Positions 52,610 to 61,196 of a stretch of DNA of 64,000 nt are shown here, one piece after another. The notes beneath the pieces were generated by a model. The model saw only the letters and a list, made by a program, of their open reading frames with translations, did not search any database and was not told the origin of the DNA. How positions within the stretch are numbered: position 1 is the first letter of the stretch; each line of letters begins with the position of its first letter. Source of the DNA: Streptomyces sp. NBC_00353 (GTDB lineage: Bacteria; Actinomycetota; Actinomycetes; Streptomycetales; Streptomycetaceae); the NCBI RefSeq assembly GCF_036108815.1, contig NZ_CP107985.1, positions 2,418,001 through 2,482,000 on the forward strand, in the 5' to 3' direction. The position numbers and the translations under genes were made by a program.

Positions 52610-53481
52610 CCGCCTTCGTTGCAGTACACGGCGTAGGTCACCACGCCCCCGGCCACTCCCCGGAAGAGATCGTCACCGCCCGCTCGGCCACCTGGGCCAA
52701 GGAAGTCGCCACCGGACTTGGCACCTCCCCTGAGCGGGTTCCTCTCACCTACGCCTACTACGCCCACCACCTCCACCGGACCATGCCAGTCTCGCAAGGT
52801 ACGGACGGCCTGGAGCAACTTGAACGCGAACACCCGGAAGCGATCCAGGAGATCGCCCGGTGGGCGGAGTCGTTGGACGAGTCCTTGCACCTGAGACTGC
52901 CGTCGGTGACGGCTCAGGGACGTCTGGCCGTCCCGCTGCGACAGCTCGTCTCCGTGATCGCCGAGCGGCTCAGTCTCGACGGCCGGCTGACACGAGCCTT
53001 CATCGCCCGGTTCTTCCGCGACGTCGCCCTCTATCTCAGAGACAACGAAGATCCTGCCCGCATAGCAGCCCGCGAAGAGGTCGCCGCCACCATCGCCTCG
53101 ACCGGCGCACGCGTGGTGATCGCCCACTCACTCGGCAGCGTCGTCGCCTACGAAGCACTGCACGCGCATCCGGAACTCGACGTGGAGCTGCTCCTGACGC
53201 TCGGTTCGCCGCTCGCGCTACCCCACGGTGTGTTCCATCGGCTGTCACCGGCCCCCGCCGACGGCATCGGGCAACGACCTGCAGGCGTGCGTCGCTGGGT
53301 CAACCTCTGCGACCACGGCGACATCGTCGCCGTCCCCCGCCCCCTCAAAGAACGTTTTCCCACCGTGGATCTCGACCTGACGGACAGCATTGCCCCGTTC
53401 GACTTCCACAGCGCGGCCCCGTATCTGCGATCGGCTACGGTAGCGGCAACCATCGCCCCGTTCCTGGAAGCAAAGCGATGA
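52606..53481 (+). CDS. Alpha/beta hydrolase (lipase/esterase-like) coupled to caspase-like copy 2
   Basis: 291 residues. It starts MTAFVAVHGVGHHAPGHSPE, whose VHGVG is the first-strand/oxyanion motif of alpha/beta hydrolases. The nucleophile elbow is VVIAHSLGSVVAYEAL (Ser about 174). A probable acid is in NLCDHGDIVAVP (about 240) and the catalytic His in FDFHSAAPYL (about 266). There is no signal peptide, so it should act in the cytosol. The 4-bp overlap with the caspase-like/STAND gene suggests it is the effector or substrate of that protein, for example a hydrolase activated by cleavage; the proposed activation is inference. A deleted relative lies after copy 1. Confidence 0.78.
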   Translation: MTAFVAVHGVGHHAPGHSPEEIVTARSATWAKEVATGLGTSPERVPLTYAYYAHHLHRTMPVSQGTDGLEQLEREHPEAIQEIARWAESLDESLHLRLPSVTAQGRLAVPLRQLVSVIAERLSLDGRLTRAFIARFFRDVALYLRDNEDPARIAAREEVAATIASTGARVVIAHSLGSVVAYEALHAHPELDVELLLTLGSPLALPHGVFHRLSPAPADGIGQRPAGVRRWVNLCDHGDIVAVPRPLKERFPTVDLDLTDSIAPFDFHSAAPYLRSATVAATIAPFLEAKR

Positions 53482-53527
53482 CGGAGATCTCCCTCATCGG
53501 CTCCGGTCGATATCTCGGGGACTTCCC

Positions 53528-53680
53528 GTGATCACGATTGACGGCGCCGGAGACTCTCAGCAGCCGGTGGCCGAGGCCCGACGACTCGCGGACATCGGTG
53601 ACACGCAAAACTCACGGGCAACTTTTCATCGACCGGTAAGTGGTGCTCCAGCTTATTGGTCTCATCCATATCTGCAGTGA
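53528..53680 (+). pseudogene. Truncated downstream gene of the caspase-like/hydrolase operon
   Basis: The hydrolase stop overlaps an ATG (53478) that opens a 17-codon frame, MTEISLIGSGRYLGDFP, whose TGA in turn overlaps a GTG at 53528. The 53528 frame has G/C-rich third positions for about 26 codons (ITIDGAGDSQQPVAEARRLA) and then abruptly low GC3 (CAA AAC TCA ... ACT TTT CAT) to its stop at 53678. The pattern suggests a further operon gene cut near 53607 by the adjacent mobile element. No family recognised. Confidence 0.45.
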
Positions 53681-54654
53681 CGACAAGCGAGGAGCAGTGC
53701 TGCTGCGCTTGTTCGAGCACGCCTCGGAGGGTGGGCGCATGCAGCCGCGCCTTCAACGCCTCCGCGTTCCCTGGCGGCTGCTCGTCCTCCCCGGCGAGGC
53801 TGCAGCCGGGCAATAGCGGCATTGCGTGCCCGCAACGCCGCGTCCTCAGGCAGCGGTCATTGCAGTATCCGTGCGGCTTGCTGCCCAGGCGCGGATCACA
53901 TTCACTCGAACCCTCGGTACTCCTTGACCAGAGCACCGTCGAACGGTTCATCCTCGTCGGCTGCCGCGACATGGCCGCCAACAGCCGCCGAACCTGCAGC
54001 AGCCAGCTGCGCCGGGCCTCCGAAGCACTCCTGCTGGACCAGCTCGGACAGCATCCGCCGATCCGGCTGAAGGCTACCGCCGCCCCAGTGGCTCCCTACC
54101 CGCCGGCGGAAATCGCCTACTGGCTGATCTGGGCGCAGAGCCTGCCTACCCCCGCCCAGCGGCGCAACGCCTGTCTCCTGTTCTGCCTCGGCGTCGGCTG
54201 CGGGCTCGCCGTTGAGGATCTTGTGTACGTTCAGGGGCGGGACATCCTCGCAGGCCCCACCGGCCGGGCACTGGTCAAGGTGCACGGGCGCCGTCCGCGC
54301 ACTGTCGTATGCCGGTACGCCTACGAGGAACTGCTGCTGGCGGAAGCCGCCCACATCCCGGCAGACGCGTACGCCTTCCGGCCGGACTGGCAGGACCGCA
54401 CCAGCAAGCACATCGCATCGGACTGGCTGGCCAGGTACCCGCGGATCATCGGCCGTTGTGACGGTGCAGTGCTGCAGACCCAGCGGCTGCGTACGACCTG
54501 GCTCGTCGAACTGCTGAATGCAGGTATTCCGCTGAAGGTGATCCTCAAAGCATCGGGACTCGGGACCCTGCACAGCCTCTCGCGACACCTCGTCTTCCTC
54601 CACGACGTGCCCGAAGCGGAGGCATCCGATCTGTTGCGGGGGGCGGCGGCATGA
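53656..54654 (+). CDS. Tyrosine-recombinase-like protein of a two-gene mobile element
   Basis: The frame gives 332 residues, but the first 85 are cysteine- and serine-rich and look non-coding; the real start may be near 53878 or at the ATG at 53971, or the 5' end may be decayed. From about residue 92 the sequence follows actinobacterial integrase-like proteins: TVERFILVGCRDMAANSRRT, then PYPPAEIAYWLIWAQSLPTP, RRNACLLFCLGVGCGLAVED and RLRTTWLVELLNAGIPLKVI. The full catalytic set of tyrosine recombinases (R...HxxR...Y) is not evident. The ATGA overlap with the downstream transposase gene marks them as one element. Confidence 0.55.
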   Translation: MVSSISAVTTSEEQCCCACSSTPRRVGACSRAFNASAFPGGCSSSPARLQPGNSGIACPQRRVLRQRSLQYPCGLLPRRGSHSLEPSVLLDQSTVERFILVGCRDMAANSRRTCSSQLRRASEALLLDQLGQHPPIRLKATAAPVAPYPPAEIAYWLIWAQSLPTPAQRRNACLLFCLGVGCGLAVEDLVYVQGRDILAGPTGRALVKVHGRRPRTVVCRYAYEELLLAEAAHIPADAYAFRPDWQDRTSKHIASDWLARYPRIIGRCDGAVLQTQRLRTTWLVELLNAGIPLKVILKASGLGTLHSLSRHLVFLHDVPEAEASDLLRGAAA

Positions 54655-56552
54655 GCAGGAAGAACCCGGGGGACAAACCCTGCCGGCGTACCGGCCTCGC
54701 CTTACGCCCTGCACCGCAGGCCCCCGGCCGTACCCTCAGCGACCGCGTTGTGAGGCAGGTCTTCGACCTCGTGCGCCACAGCGGAGTACTGGAACGCCTT
54801 CCCTCCAACGAGCACCGGCCAGGCCCGAAGGGCTTGCCGTTCCGCACAGTGCTGATCGGTCTGATCCTGTCGCAGTACATGGGCAAGAGCGCGAACATCA
54901 ACGACGCATGGGAGACGCTCTTCTTCGCCCTGTCTCCGGGATCCAAAGCCCTCCTTGACGTTCCCGACGTCGACCTGCACATCCGCGAGGGCGCAACCCG
55001 AGAAGAAATCGACCGCGTCGCGCACCACCAGTACTCGACGTCGAAGCGCGTCTACCGGTCCTGGGCCTCGATGACCCGGCGCCTCGACCCGGCACCACAC
55101 GACCGCCGCAAGCGGCTGTCGCTCAGCGAAGCCAAGAAGATCCGACGGAAGTGGAATGCCCGCGCCAATCAGGACACCGTGCGCAATCTGGAGGCCATCG
55201 CCCAGGATCTGGTTCTCGCTCCGGTGATGGCCTCCTACCGGCGCGGCGACTTCGCTCGGTGGCCTGGCCACATCGCGGTCGACGACACACCGGTTCCGGT
55301 CTGGGGCAAAGAGCCGGACTACCACCAGGACCGGGCCTCGCTTGAGATCACCGCCGGGATGTACGTGAAGGGAGGAGCGCAGAAGAAGTCGGGGCCCAGC
55401 GGCAAAGCTGCGGCCTCCACGAACACTGGCACCCAGCGCGGCACGGCGAACAAGCCAGCGACTCGCAAGACCAAGTCGGGACAGGGGAAGAAGGCCAAAG
55501 CGCCGGAGAAGAGGGAGTTCCGCTACGCCATGATGGCCGCGTTCCCGGGCCATGGCCATGGTGACCTCGCTGGCGCCTACCCGGCGGTCTGCCTCGGCAT
55601 GATCCTTCACACCCCGGGCACCGAACCCGGCCCGGCCGCCCTGCGCGCCATCCAGCCGGCCTTCGAACGAGGCCTGGTCAAAGACCTGTTCTGCGCCGAC
55701 CGGGGCATCACCCAGGCCAAGCCTCACAACCTGCATCTGCAGCTGCTCAAACTCGGCCTCAACGCGGTGAAGCACTACAACGACGACAAGGTCGACCGGC
55801 AGGGAGAGTTCCGCGGCATGCAGCTGGTTGGCGGCGAGTTCTACTGCCCGCTGATGCCCACCCCGCTCATCACTGCGGGCGCCACATACATCGACAGCCG
55901 CACGGACGAGGATCGCGCCCATGCACTCAACTTGATCCAGTCCCGGAAGGACTACCAGACCAAGATCAAGGAGTACGGGCCCGCAGGGGACCAGCGTCGG
56001 CAGTGCCCCGCCCTCGGGCCGCACGCCACGGTCACCTGCTACCGCCGGCCCCAGCCACGCCCGTCCACCGTCGTCGACCTCGACGCCCCCACTGTCCGTA
56101 CCCCGGCAGCCCTGCCCACCATCCCCAGGCCCAAGCGGGACACCCCCGTCTACCCCGACATCTGCAGGGGGAAGAGCATCACCGTCCCGGGCACCGTGTT
56201 GGCCAAGTGGCGGCAGAAGTACCCCCTGTTCACCCCTCTGTGGCAGGAAGCCTGGTCCGGACTGCGCAGTCAGAACGAGGGCGGCAACGGCAACCTCAAG
56301 AAGTCCGCCCTCGACAGCATCGACAATCCCCAGCTCCGCCTGCCGCACGGACGCGTCGCACAGACCCTGCTCAATGCCGTCATCATCTTCGTGGCGAACC
56401 TCAGAGCCATCCGACGGTTCCTCCGCGACCAGGGCATCCAGCCCCGCAAAGCCAGCACGCAGAGCACCGCAACCCAACCCGGTGAGCCCTCCGACCCGCC
56501 CCAGGCGCGACCGCTTCCGACCGAGCGGGTCGAGCCTCCGCCACGCGAGTGA
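54651..56552 (+). CDS. DDE-type transposase-like protein
   Basis: 633 residues, ATG overlapping the upstream TGA. An N-terminal HTH-like region (GLPFRTVLIGLILSQYMGKS) is followed by an RNase H-like core with a plausible DDE triad: first Asp in GHIAVDDTPVPVWGK (about residue 208), second in LFCADRGITQAK (about 347) and Glu in GLRSQNEGGNGNLKK (about 545). A lysine- and threonine-rich insertion (about 245-285) lies after the first Asp. The layout is IS4/IS1182-like, but the protein is longer than usual. A hairpin-forming inverted repeat at 56727-56753 lies 175 bp downstream, and tRNA-Leu follows. It probably mobilised the element that truncates the defence operon. Confidence 0.6.
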   Translation: MSRKNPGDKPCRRTGLALRPAPQAPGRTLSDRVVRQVFDLVRHSGVLERLPSNEHRPGPKGLPFRTVLIGLILSQYMGKSANINDAWETLFFALSPGSKALLDVPDVDLHIREGATREEIDRVAHHQYSTSKRVYRSWASMTRRLDPAPHDRRKRLSLSEAKKIRRKWNARANQDTVRNLEAIAQDLVLAPVMASYRRGDFARWPGHIAVDDTPVPVWGKEPDYHQDRASLEITAGMYVKGGAQKKSGPSGKAAASTNTGTQRGTANKPATRKTKSGQGKKAKAPEKREFRYAMMAAFPGHGHGDLAGAYPAVCLGMILHTPGTEPGPAALRAIQPAFERGLVKDLFCADRGITQAKPHNLHLQLLKLGLNAVKHYNDDKVDRQGEFRGMQLVGGEFYCPLMPTPLITAGATYIDSRTDEDRAHALNLIQSRKDYQTKIKEYGPAGDQRRQCPALGPHATVTCYRRPQPRPSTVVDLDAPTVRTPAALPTIPRPKRDTPVYPDICRGKSITVPGTVLAKWRQKYPLFTPLWQEAWSGLRSQNEGGNGNLKKSALDSIDNPQLRLPHGRVAQTLLNAVIIFVANLRAIRRFLRDQGIQPRKASTQSTATQPGEPSDPPQARPLPTERVEPPPRE

Positions 56553-56726
56553 CACGCCTCCGCCGCGCTCCACCCCCTGAAAACCCCACATGCCTGCGCC
56601 ACGGCTACCAGCCGTCGCGCAGGCATGTCCTGTTTCCGCAGGTGAGAGGCACAGTACCTGGACCGCCACCGCCTCACCCCCTCATCGAGCCGATCACGAG
56701 GCCCAAGGCCCCAGAAACGACGAAAA

Positions 56727-56753
56727 ACCGGTGAGTCACATGACTCAACCGGT
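56727..56753. repeat. Imperfect inverted repeat downstream of the transposase
   Basis: ACCGGTGAGTCA and TGACTCAACCGGT flank a short centre and differ by one inserted base. It could be the transposon end or a terminator; it lies between the transposase and the tRNA gene. Confidence 0.5.
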
Positions 56754-56796
56754 AATTCGTGAACGCTTCGAGACGATCTCGTGAACGTCCTTTCGG

Positions 56797-56881
56797 TGTC
56801 CGAGGGGGGACTTGAACCCCCACGCCCGATAAAGGGCACTAGCACCTCAAGCTAGCGCGTCTGCCATTCCGCCACCCGGAC
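56797..56881 (-). tRNA. tRNA-Leu (anticodon GAG)
   Basis: Minus strand, 85 nt without CCA. The acceptor stem GTCCGGG pairs with CTCGGAC plus discriminator A; the D-arm is GGCGGAATGGCAGACGC; the anticodon arm is CTAGC-TTGAGGT-GCTAG with GAG at the anticodon; the long variable arm (TGCCCTTTATCGGGCG) is typical of leucine tRNAs; the T-arm has GGGGGTTCAAGTCCCCC. It marks the right border of the accessory island. Confidence 0.95.
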
Positions 56882-57106
56882 TAGGTGATCGGCCCCGGTC
56901 TCCCGCGGCGACAAAGAAAACAATACCAGGGGTTTGGGGTGCCTCTCACCTGCATATTCGGTGGTCAGTGCGGTGTGGTGGGCGCACCCGAGGGGGCCGG
57001 GGAGCGTCGCGTACGGTCCGCAGTCGTGCGCGTACGGGCAGTGCTCCGGAGGTTCGCCGGGCGGCGTAACGGGCCTGGTGGGGGTGGCCGGGCTACCTTC
57101 GCGGAC

Positions 57107-58411
57107 ATGAGTGATCGCGGCTATCGGCGGCCCCGGACGCTGTCCCCCTTGCGTGAGTATCTGCGCGATACGTTCTGGTTCGCTCCGACGGTGGGGCTGC
57201 TGTGCTCCTTCGCGCTGTGGTGGGGCGTCTCGGCGCTCGATGCGGAGATCGTCACGCACCTGAAGGACGAGCAGGCGTACGAGGAAGTCGGCGATCTGAT
57301 CAGGTTCGCCGACGATGCCAGGACCATCGTCACCACCGTCAGCTCGGCGATGATGACCTTCATCGGTGTGGTCTTCAGCATTTCGCTGGTGGCCGTGCAG
57401 ATGGCGAGCGGTCAGCTCACGCCCCGGGTGGTGCGGATCTTCGTCAGGAGCCGGATCAGCAAGCTGACGCTGACGGTGTTCCTGGCGACGTTCGCGTTCT
57501 CGCTGCTGGTTCTGACCTCGTACGAGAGCGAGGGCGACCCGCGGCGGGTCACGTCCGTACCGCTTCTGCAGAGCATGCTGACGCTGGCCATGGTGGGCCT
57601 CAGTCTGTTGCTGTTCATCGCGTACGTGAGCTCGACGCTGCGGCTCATGCAGGTGGGGCCGGTCGTCGATCGCATCACCCATGAGTCCCTGCAGGTGCTC
57701 GGGCGGATGCCCGGTGGGGTGCGGGAAGAGCTGCCGCTCGGGGCGGAGACCGCTCGGATCGGGCACTCGGGGCGGGCAGGGGTGCTGCGCGAGGTGAATG
57801 TGGCGCGGCTGGTCCGGGCTGCTCGGCGGCAGGGGGTGGTGTTGCGGCTGATCCCGCGGATCGGGGACTTCGTGGTGCCGGGCACGCCGGTGCTGGCCGT
57901 TCATGGTGGGGCCGCTCCGCCGCGGCGGATGCTGAGGTACACGATCTCGGTGGGAGTCGAGCGCACATCGCAGCAGGATCTGGCCTTCGGACTGCGTCAG
58001 CTTTCGGACATCGCGCTGCGGGCGCTGTCCCCGGCGGTGAACGATCCCACCACCGCCGTGCAGTGCCTGGACCGGATCGTGCAGTTGCTCGCCGCCATGG
58101 TGCACCTGCCGCTCGGAGCGGTGCAGCACCGGGACGGGGCGGGTGCGGTGCGGCTTGTACAGGACGGACCGGAGTGGACCGATCTGGTGGATCTTGCCTT
58201 CGAGGAGATCCGGTGGTGCGCGACAAGGAGTCCGCAGGTGTCCCGGCGGATGCTGGCCGGGATCGACGATGTGGTGGCGCCGGCTCCGGAGGACCGGAAG
58301 GGCGCGCTGGTCAGGCACCGTGATCTCCTGGTGAAGGCCGTGGAGCGCACGGTGCCCGACGTCGCCGAGCGGGAGTTCGCGCTCTTTCCCGATCGTCAGG
58401 GGATCAGGTGA
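57107..58411 (+). CDS. DUF2254 family membrane protein
   Basis: 434 residues from the ATG at 57107 (MSDRGYRRPRTLSPLREYLR). Four hydrophobic segments lie in the first 190 residues (FWFAPTVGLLCSFALWWGV; TTVSSAMMTFIGVVFSISLV; LTVFLATFAFSLLVL; LTLAMVGLSLLLFIAYV). A soluble C-terminal domain contains the conserved GDFVVPGTPVLAVH and LSPAVNDPTTAVQCLDRI. This is the DUF2254 pattern, predicted inner-membrane proteins of unknown function in many actinobacteria and proteobacteria. It is monocistronic and convergent with the aldehyde dehydrogenase gene. Confidence 0.88.
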   Translation: MSDRGYRRPRTLSPLREYLRDTFWFAPTVGLLCSFALWWGVSALDAEIVTHLKDEQAYEEVGDLIRFADDARTIVTTVSSAMMTFIGVVFSISLVAVQMASGQLTPRVVRIFVRSRISKLTLTVFLATFAFSLLVLTSYESEGDPRRVTSVPLLQSMLTLAMVGLSLLLFIAYVSSTLRLMQVGPVVDRITHESLQVLGRMPGGVREELPLGAETARIGHSGRAGVLREVNVARLVRAARRQGVVLRLIPRIGDFVVPGTPVLAVHGGAAPPRRMLRYTISVGVERTSQQDLAFGLRQLSDIALRALSPAVNDPTTAVQCLDRIVQLLAAMVHLPLGAVQHRDGAGAVRLVQDGPEWTDLVDLAFEEIRWCATRSPQVSRRMLAGIDDVVAPAPEDRKGALVRHRDLLVKAVERTVPDVAEREFALFPDRQGIR

Positions 58412-58432
58412 GGCGGGTGTTCCTCCTGGGAG

Positions 58433-60007
58433 TTACGGCATCAGGTGGTAGTCCGGGAAGTTGCCGGGGAGGCGCTCCCCTGCCGGGCCGTCCGTAACCG
58501 CCCTGACCAGCAGTTCGCCGCCCACGAAGGCCCCGCGCCAGGACGCGCCGAAGCCGCCGAAGAGTTCGTCCCGGTCGCCTCGGGAGCGGGGAGTGCCGTG
58601 GCCGGTCTTGAACGCACGGATCTGTGGGGCCAGGCGCTCGTACGTTGCCGGGTCGTCGGTCGAGAGCGTGGCCACCAAGGCGCCGTTCGAGGCGTTCATG
58701 GCGGCCAGGAGTTCCGCCTCCGTGTCGACGAGGACGATTGTGTCGACCGGGCCGAACGGTTCCGCGTGGTGGAGCGGTGAGGACGGGGGCGGGTTGAGGA
58801 GCGTGACCGGGTGGAGGTACGCGCTGGTGTCCTGACCCGGGAGGAAATGTGTGTCGGCCGTCGATCCTCGGTGGAGGGGGATCGCGCCCCGGTCGATGGC
58901 CTCCGTCACCTGATCGGCCAGTTCCTTGGCCTTCGCCGCGTTGATCAGCGGGCCGAAGTCCAGGCTGGGAAGCGGGGCTGCCGGGTCCGCCACCGCCAGG
59001 GGGTGGCCGGTGCTGAGTGAGCGGACGGCGGGGAGGTAGGCCGACAGGAACTCGTCGAACGCGCTGCGCTGGACGACGAAGCGGGGGTACGCGGTGCACC
59101 GCTGCTTGCCGTAGTCGAAGAGCTTCGGGATGACGGCGGTCAGGGACGGCCAGTCCGTGAAGTTCCAGATGCCCCAGGTGTTGAGCCCCTCCTGTTCGAG
59201 GATGTGCCGCTTACCGAGGTCGGCGACTTCGGTGGCGATACGGGCCCCGGTGTCCCGGCCGCCGACGAAGGAGACGCAGCCGATCTCGGGCGAGCGGACG
59301 AGAGCCGCGGAGAGTTCGCTTCCGCTGCCGCTGAGGAGGGTGAGCGGGATGCCCTCGCGGGCGGCGAGGGCGCAGGCCAGGGTGAGACAGGCGACGCCGC
59401 CGTCGGTCGGGGTCTTGGCGATGACCGCGTTGCCGGCCAGGGCCTGTACGAGCATCGCGTGGACCAGCACGGACATGGGGTAGTTCCAGCTGGCGATGTT
59501 CGAGACCGGGCCGGGGAGCGGGGTGCGGTCGGCCAGGAGGCGGTCGATGTTGTCGACGTACCAGCGGACACCGTCGATCGCGCGGTCCACGTCCGCCTGG
59601 GCGAGGCGCCAGGGCTTGCCGATCTCCCAGACGAGGAGGAGCGCGAGGAGTTCCCGGTGTTCGGTGAGCGCGTCGAGGGTGGCGGAAACGCGGGCGCTGC
59701 GCTCCGCGAGCGGGATGTGACGCCAGGCGCGGTGCTGGTCGAGGGAGGCCCGGACCGCCTGTTGGGCGGTCGGGGCGTCCAGGCGGGGCGGGCCCGCGAT
59801 GGGGCTGCCGTCGACGGGGCTGGTGGCGGGGAGGGGGCGGCCGTCCTGCTGCCAGGACGAGGCCCAGAAGTTGAGGACCCGGTCGGCCTGGAATGCCTCG
59901 GGGGCGATGGTGAGGCAGCGTTGCCAGGCGTCCGACCAGGCTGTGCCCGGTTTGAGGGTGAGGGTGGGGGGTGGGGTGGGCTCGGTGGTGGGCGGGTTCG
60001 GTGCCAT
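58433..60007 (-). CDS. Aldehyde dehydrogenase family protein
   Basis: 524 residues. The proline-rich N-terminus is unusual. The ALDH fold shows the NAD-site WNYPMSVLVHAMLVQALAGN, the active-site Glu in ILEQEGLNTWG (about 272), the catalytic Cys in GKQRCTAYPRFVV (about 302) and late motifs EPFGPVDTIVLVD and GGFGASWRGAFVGGE. The Glu and Cys motifs are atypical (EQEGLN for ELGGKN; KQRC for GQxC), so it belongs to a divergent branch and the substrate is unclear. It lies 254 bp downstream of sucD on the same strand and may act on an aldehyde or CoA ester from the neighbouring ThDP enzyme. Confidence 0.83.
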   Translation of the reverse strand: MAPNPPTTEPTPPPTLTLKPGTAWSDAWQRCLTIAPEAFQADRVLNFWASSWQQDGRPLPATSPVDGSPIAGPPRLDAPTAQQAVRASLDQHRAWRHIPLAERSARVSATLDALTEHRELLALLLVWEIGKPWRLAQADVDRAIDGVRWYVDNIDRLLADRTPLPGPVSNIASWNYPMSVLVHAMLVQALAGNAVIAKTPTDGGVACLTLACALAAREGIPLTLLSGSGSELSAALVRSPEIGCVSFVGGRDTGARIATEVADLGKRHILEQEGLNTWGIWNFTDWPSLTAVIPKLFDYGKQRCTAYPRFVVQRSAFDEFLSAYLPAVRSLSTGHPLAVADPAAPLPSLDFGPLINAAKAKELADQVTEAIDRGAIPLHRGSTADTHFLPGQDTSAYLHPVTLLNPPPSSPLHHAEPFGPVDTIVLVDTEAELLAAMNASNGALVATLSTDDPATYERLAPQIRAFKTGHGTPRSRGDRDELFGGFGASWRGAFVGGELLVRAVTDGPAGERLPGNFPDYHLMP

Positions 60008-60189
60008 GAAGGTCTCCGCTCTCGGTGCACAGTCGGGGCGGGAGGTGGGATGGCTGCTCGTACGGGACGGTAGTGAGCGGGGGTGAAAATGGAGGTGACG
60101 TCGGCTCAGGGGTGAGCGACGTCACCGTCACGTGGTGGGGGTGAGGGGGCGGGGCGGGTGGGTCGCCTGCGGCGGTGCCTTCCCCTACC

Positions 60190-60250
60190 CGCCCCTTCCC
60201 GAAACCGGGGCTCCGCCCCAGGCCCCGGTCCTCAATCGCCGGACGGGCTG
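60190..60250. repeat. Streptomyces-type GC-rich intergenic repeat, hairpin-forming
   Basis: GAAACCGGGGCTCCGCCCCA, then GGCCCCGGTCCTCAATCGCC and GGACGGGCTG make up a sequence I recognise as a very common dispersed intergenic element in Streptomyces (reverse form: CCGTCCGGCGATTGAGGACC). The CCGGGGC/GCCCCGG parts can fold and may terminate the sucCD transcript, whose stop is at 60262. Confidence 0.65.
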
Positions 60251-60261
60251 AACCTGCCCGC

Positions 60262-61185
60262 CTAGCTGCGTGTGCCCGACGAGGCGGATGTGCCCGACGG
60301 GCTGGGCGTCCCCAGCTTCTCCCGTACCAGCCTGGCCGTCTCCGTCGGTGTGGCGCCGACCGGTACCCCTGCCGCCTCCAGCGCCTTCTGTTTTGCCTCC
60401 GCCGTGCCCGACGAGCCCGAGACGATGGCACCTGCGTGGCCCATCGTCTTGCCCTCGGGGGCCGTGAAGCCCGCGATGTAGCCGATCACCGGCTTGGTGA
60501 TGTGCTGCGTGACATAGGCCGTCGCTCGTTCCTCCGCGTCGCCGCCGATCTCGCCGATGAGGACGATGAGTTCCGTGTCGGGGTCGTTCTCGAACGCCGT
60601 CAGGCAGTCGATGTGCGTGGTGCCGATGACCGGGTCACCGCCGATGCCCACCGCCGATGTGAAGCCGATGTCACGCAGTTCGTGCATCAGCTGGTACGTC
60701 AGCGTGCCGGACTTCGAGACCAGGCCGATCCGCCCCGGCCCGGGCGCGATGTCGGCCGGGATGATGCCCGCGTTGGACTGGCCGGGGGTGATCACGCCGG
60801 GACAGTTGGGGCCGATGATGCGGGTGCCGCGGGCACGGGCGTGGGCGTGGAAGGCCACCGCGTCATGGACCGGGATCCCTTCGGTGATGACCACTGCCAG
60901 GCCGATGCCGGCGTCGGCCGCTTCGATGACGGCCGCCTTGGCGAAGGGCGGCGGGACGAAGACCACCGTGACGTCCGCTCCGGTGGCGTCCATTCCTTCG
61001 CGTACGGAGCCGAAGACGGGGATCTCGGTTCCGTCGAGGTCGACCTTCCGGCCTGCCTTGCGCGGGTTGACGCCCCCTACGATCCGGGTGCCCGCCGCGA
61101 GCATCCTGCGGGTGTGCTTCATGCCCTCGGCGCCGGTCATCCCCTGGACGAGGACCTTGCTCTCCTTGGTGAGAAATATGGCCAT
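60262..61185 (-). CDS. sucD: Succinyl-CoA synthetase alpha subunit-like CoA ligase
   Basis: 307 residues from the ATG at 61185, with AAGGAG upstream. It begins MAIFLTKESKVLVQGMTGAE, with CoA-binding GGVNPRKAG, the conserved IGLVSKSGTLTYQL and the phosphohistidine loop KTMGHAGAIVSGSSGTAEAK (His about 248). SucD forms the catalytic complex with SucC that interconverts acyl-CoA and acid with nucleotide triphosphate. The gene is 11 bp after sucC. The pairing with a ThDP-dependent enzyme and an ALDH, rather than TCA genes, suggests an accessory copy for another dicarboxylate or C2 acid. Confidence 0.92.
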   Translation of the reverse strand: MAIFLTKESKVLVQGMTGAEGMKHTRRMLAAGTRIVGGVNPRKAGRKVDLDGTEIPVFGSVREGMDATGADVTVVFVPPPFAKAAVIEAADAGIGLAVVITEGIPVHDAVAFHAHARARGTRIIGPNCPGVITPGQSNAGIIPADIAPGPGRIGLVSKSGTLTYQLMHELRDIGFTSAVGIGGDPVIGTTHIDCLTAFENDPDTELIVLIGEIGGDAEERATAYVTQHITKPVIGYIAGFTAPEGKTMGHAGAIVSGSSGTAEAKQKALEAAGVPVGATPTETARLVREKLGTPSPSGTSASSGTRS

Positions 61186-61196
61186 GTCCGGTCTCC

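Noticed and set aside
54702..56669. 655-codon minus-strand frame opposite the transposase
   Set aside because: No recognisable domains; the plus-strand frame has a DDE triad and an ATGA overlap with its upstream gene.
56797..56881. tRNA-Leu as proven attachment site of the island
   Set aside because: I looked for a direct repeat of the tRNA 3' part (TCCGAGGGGGGACTTGAAC) near 30 kb and elsewhere and did not see one.
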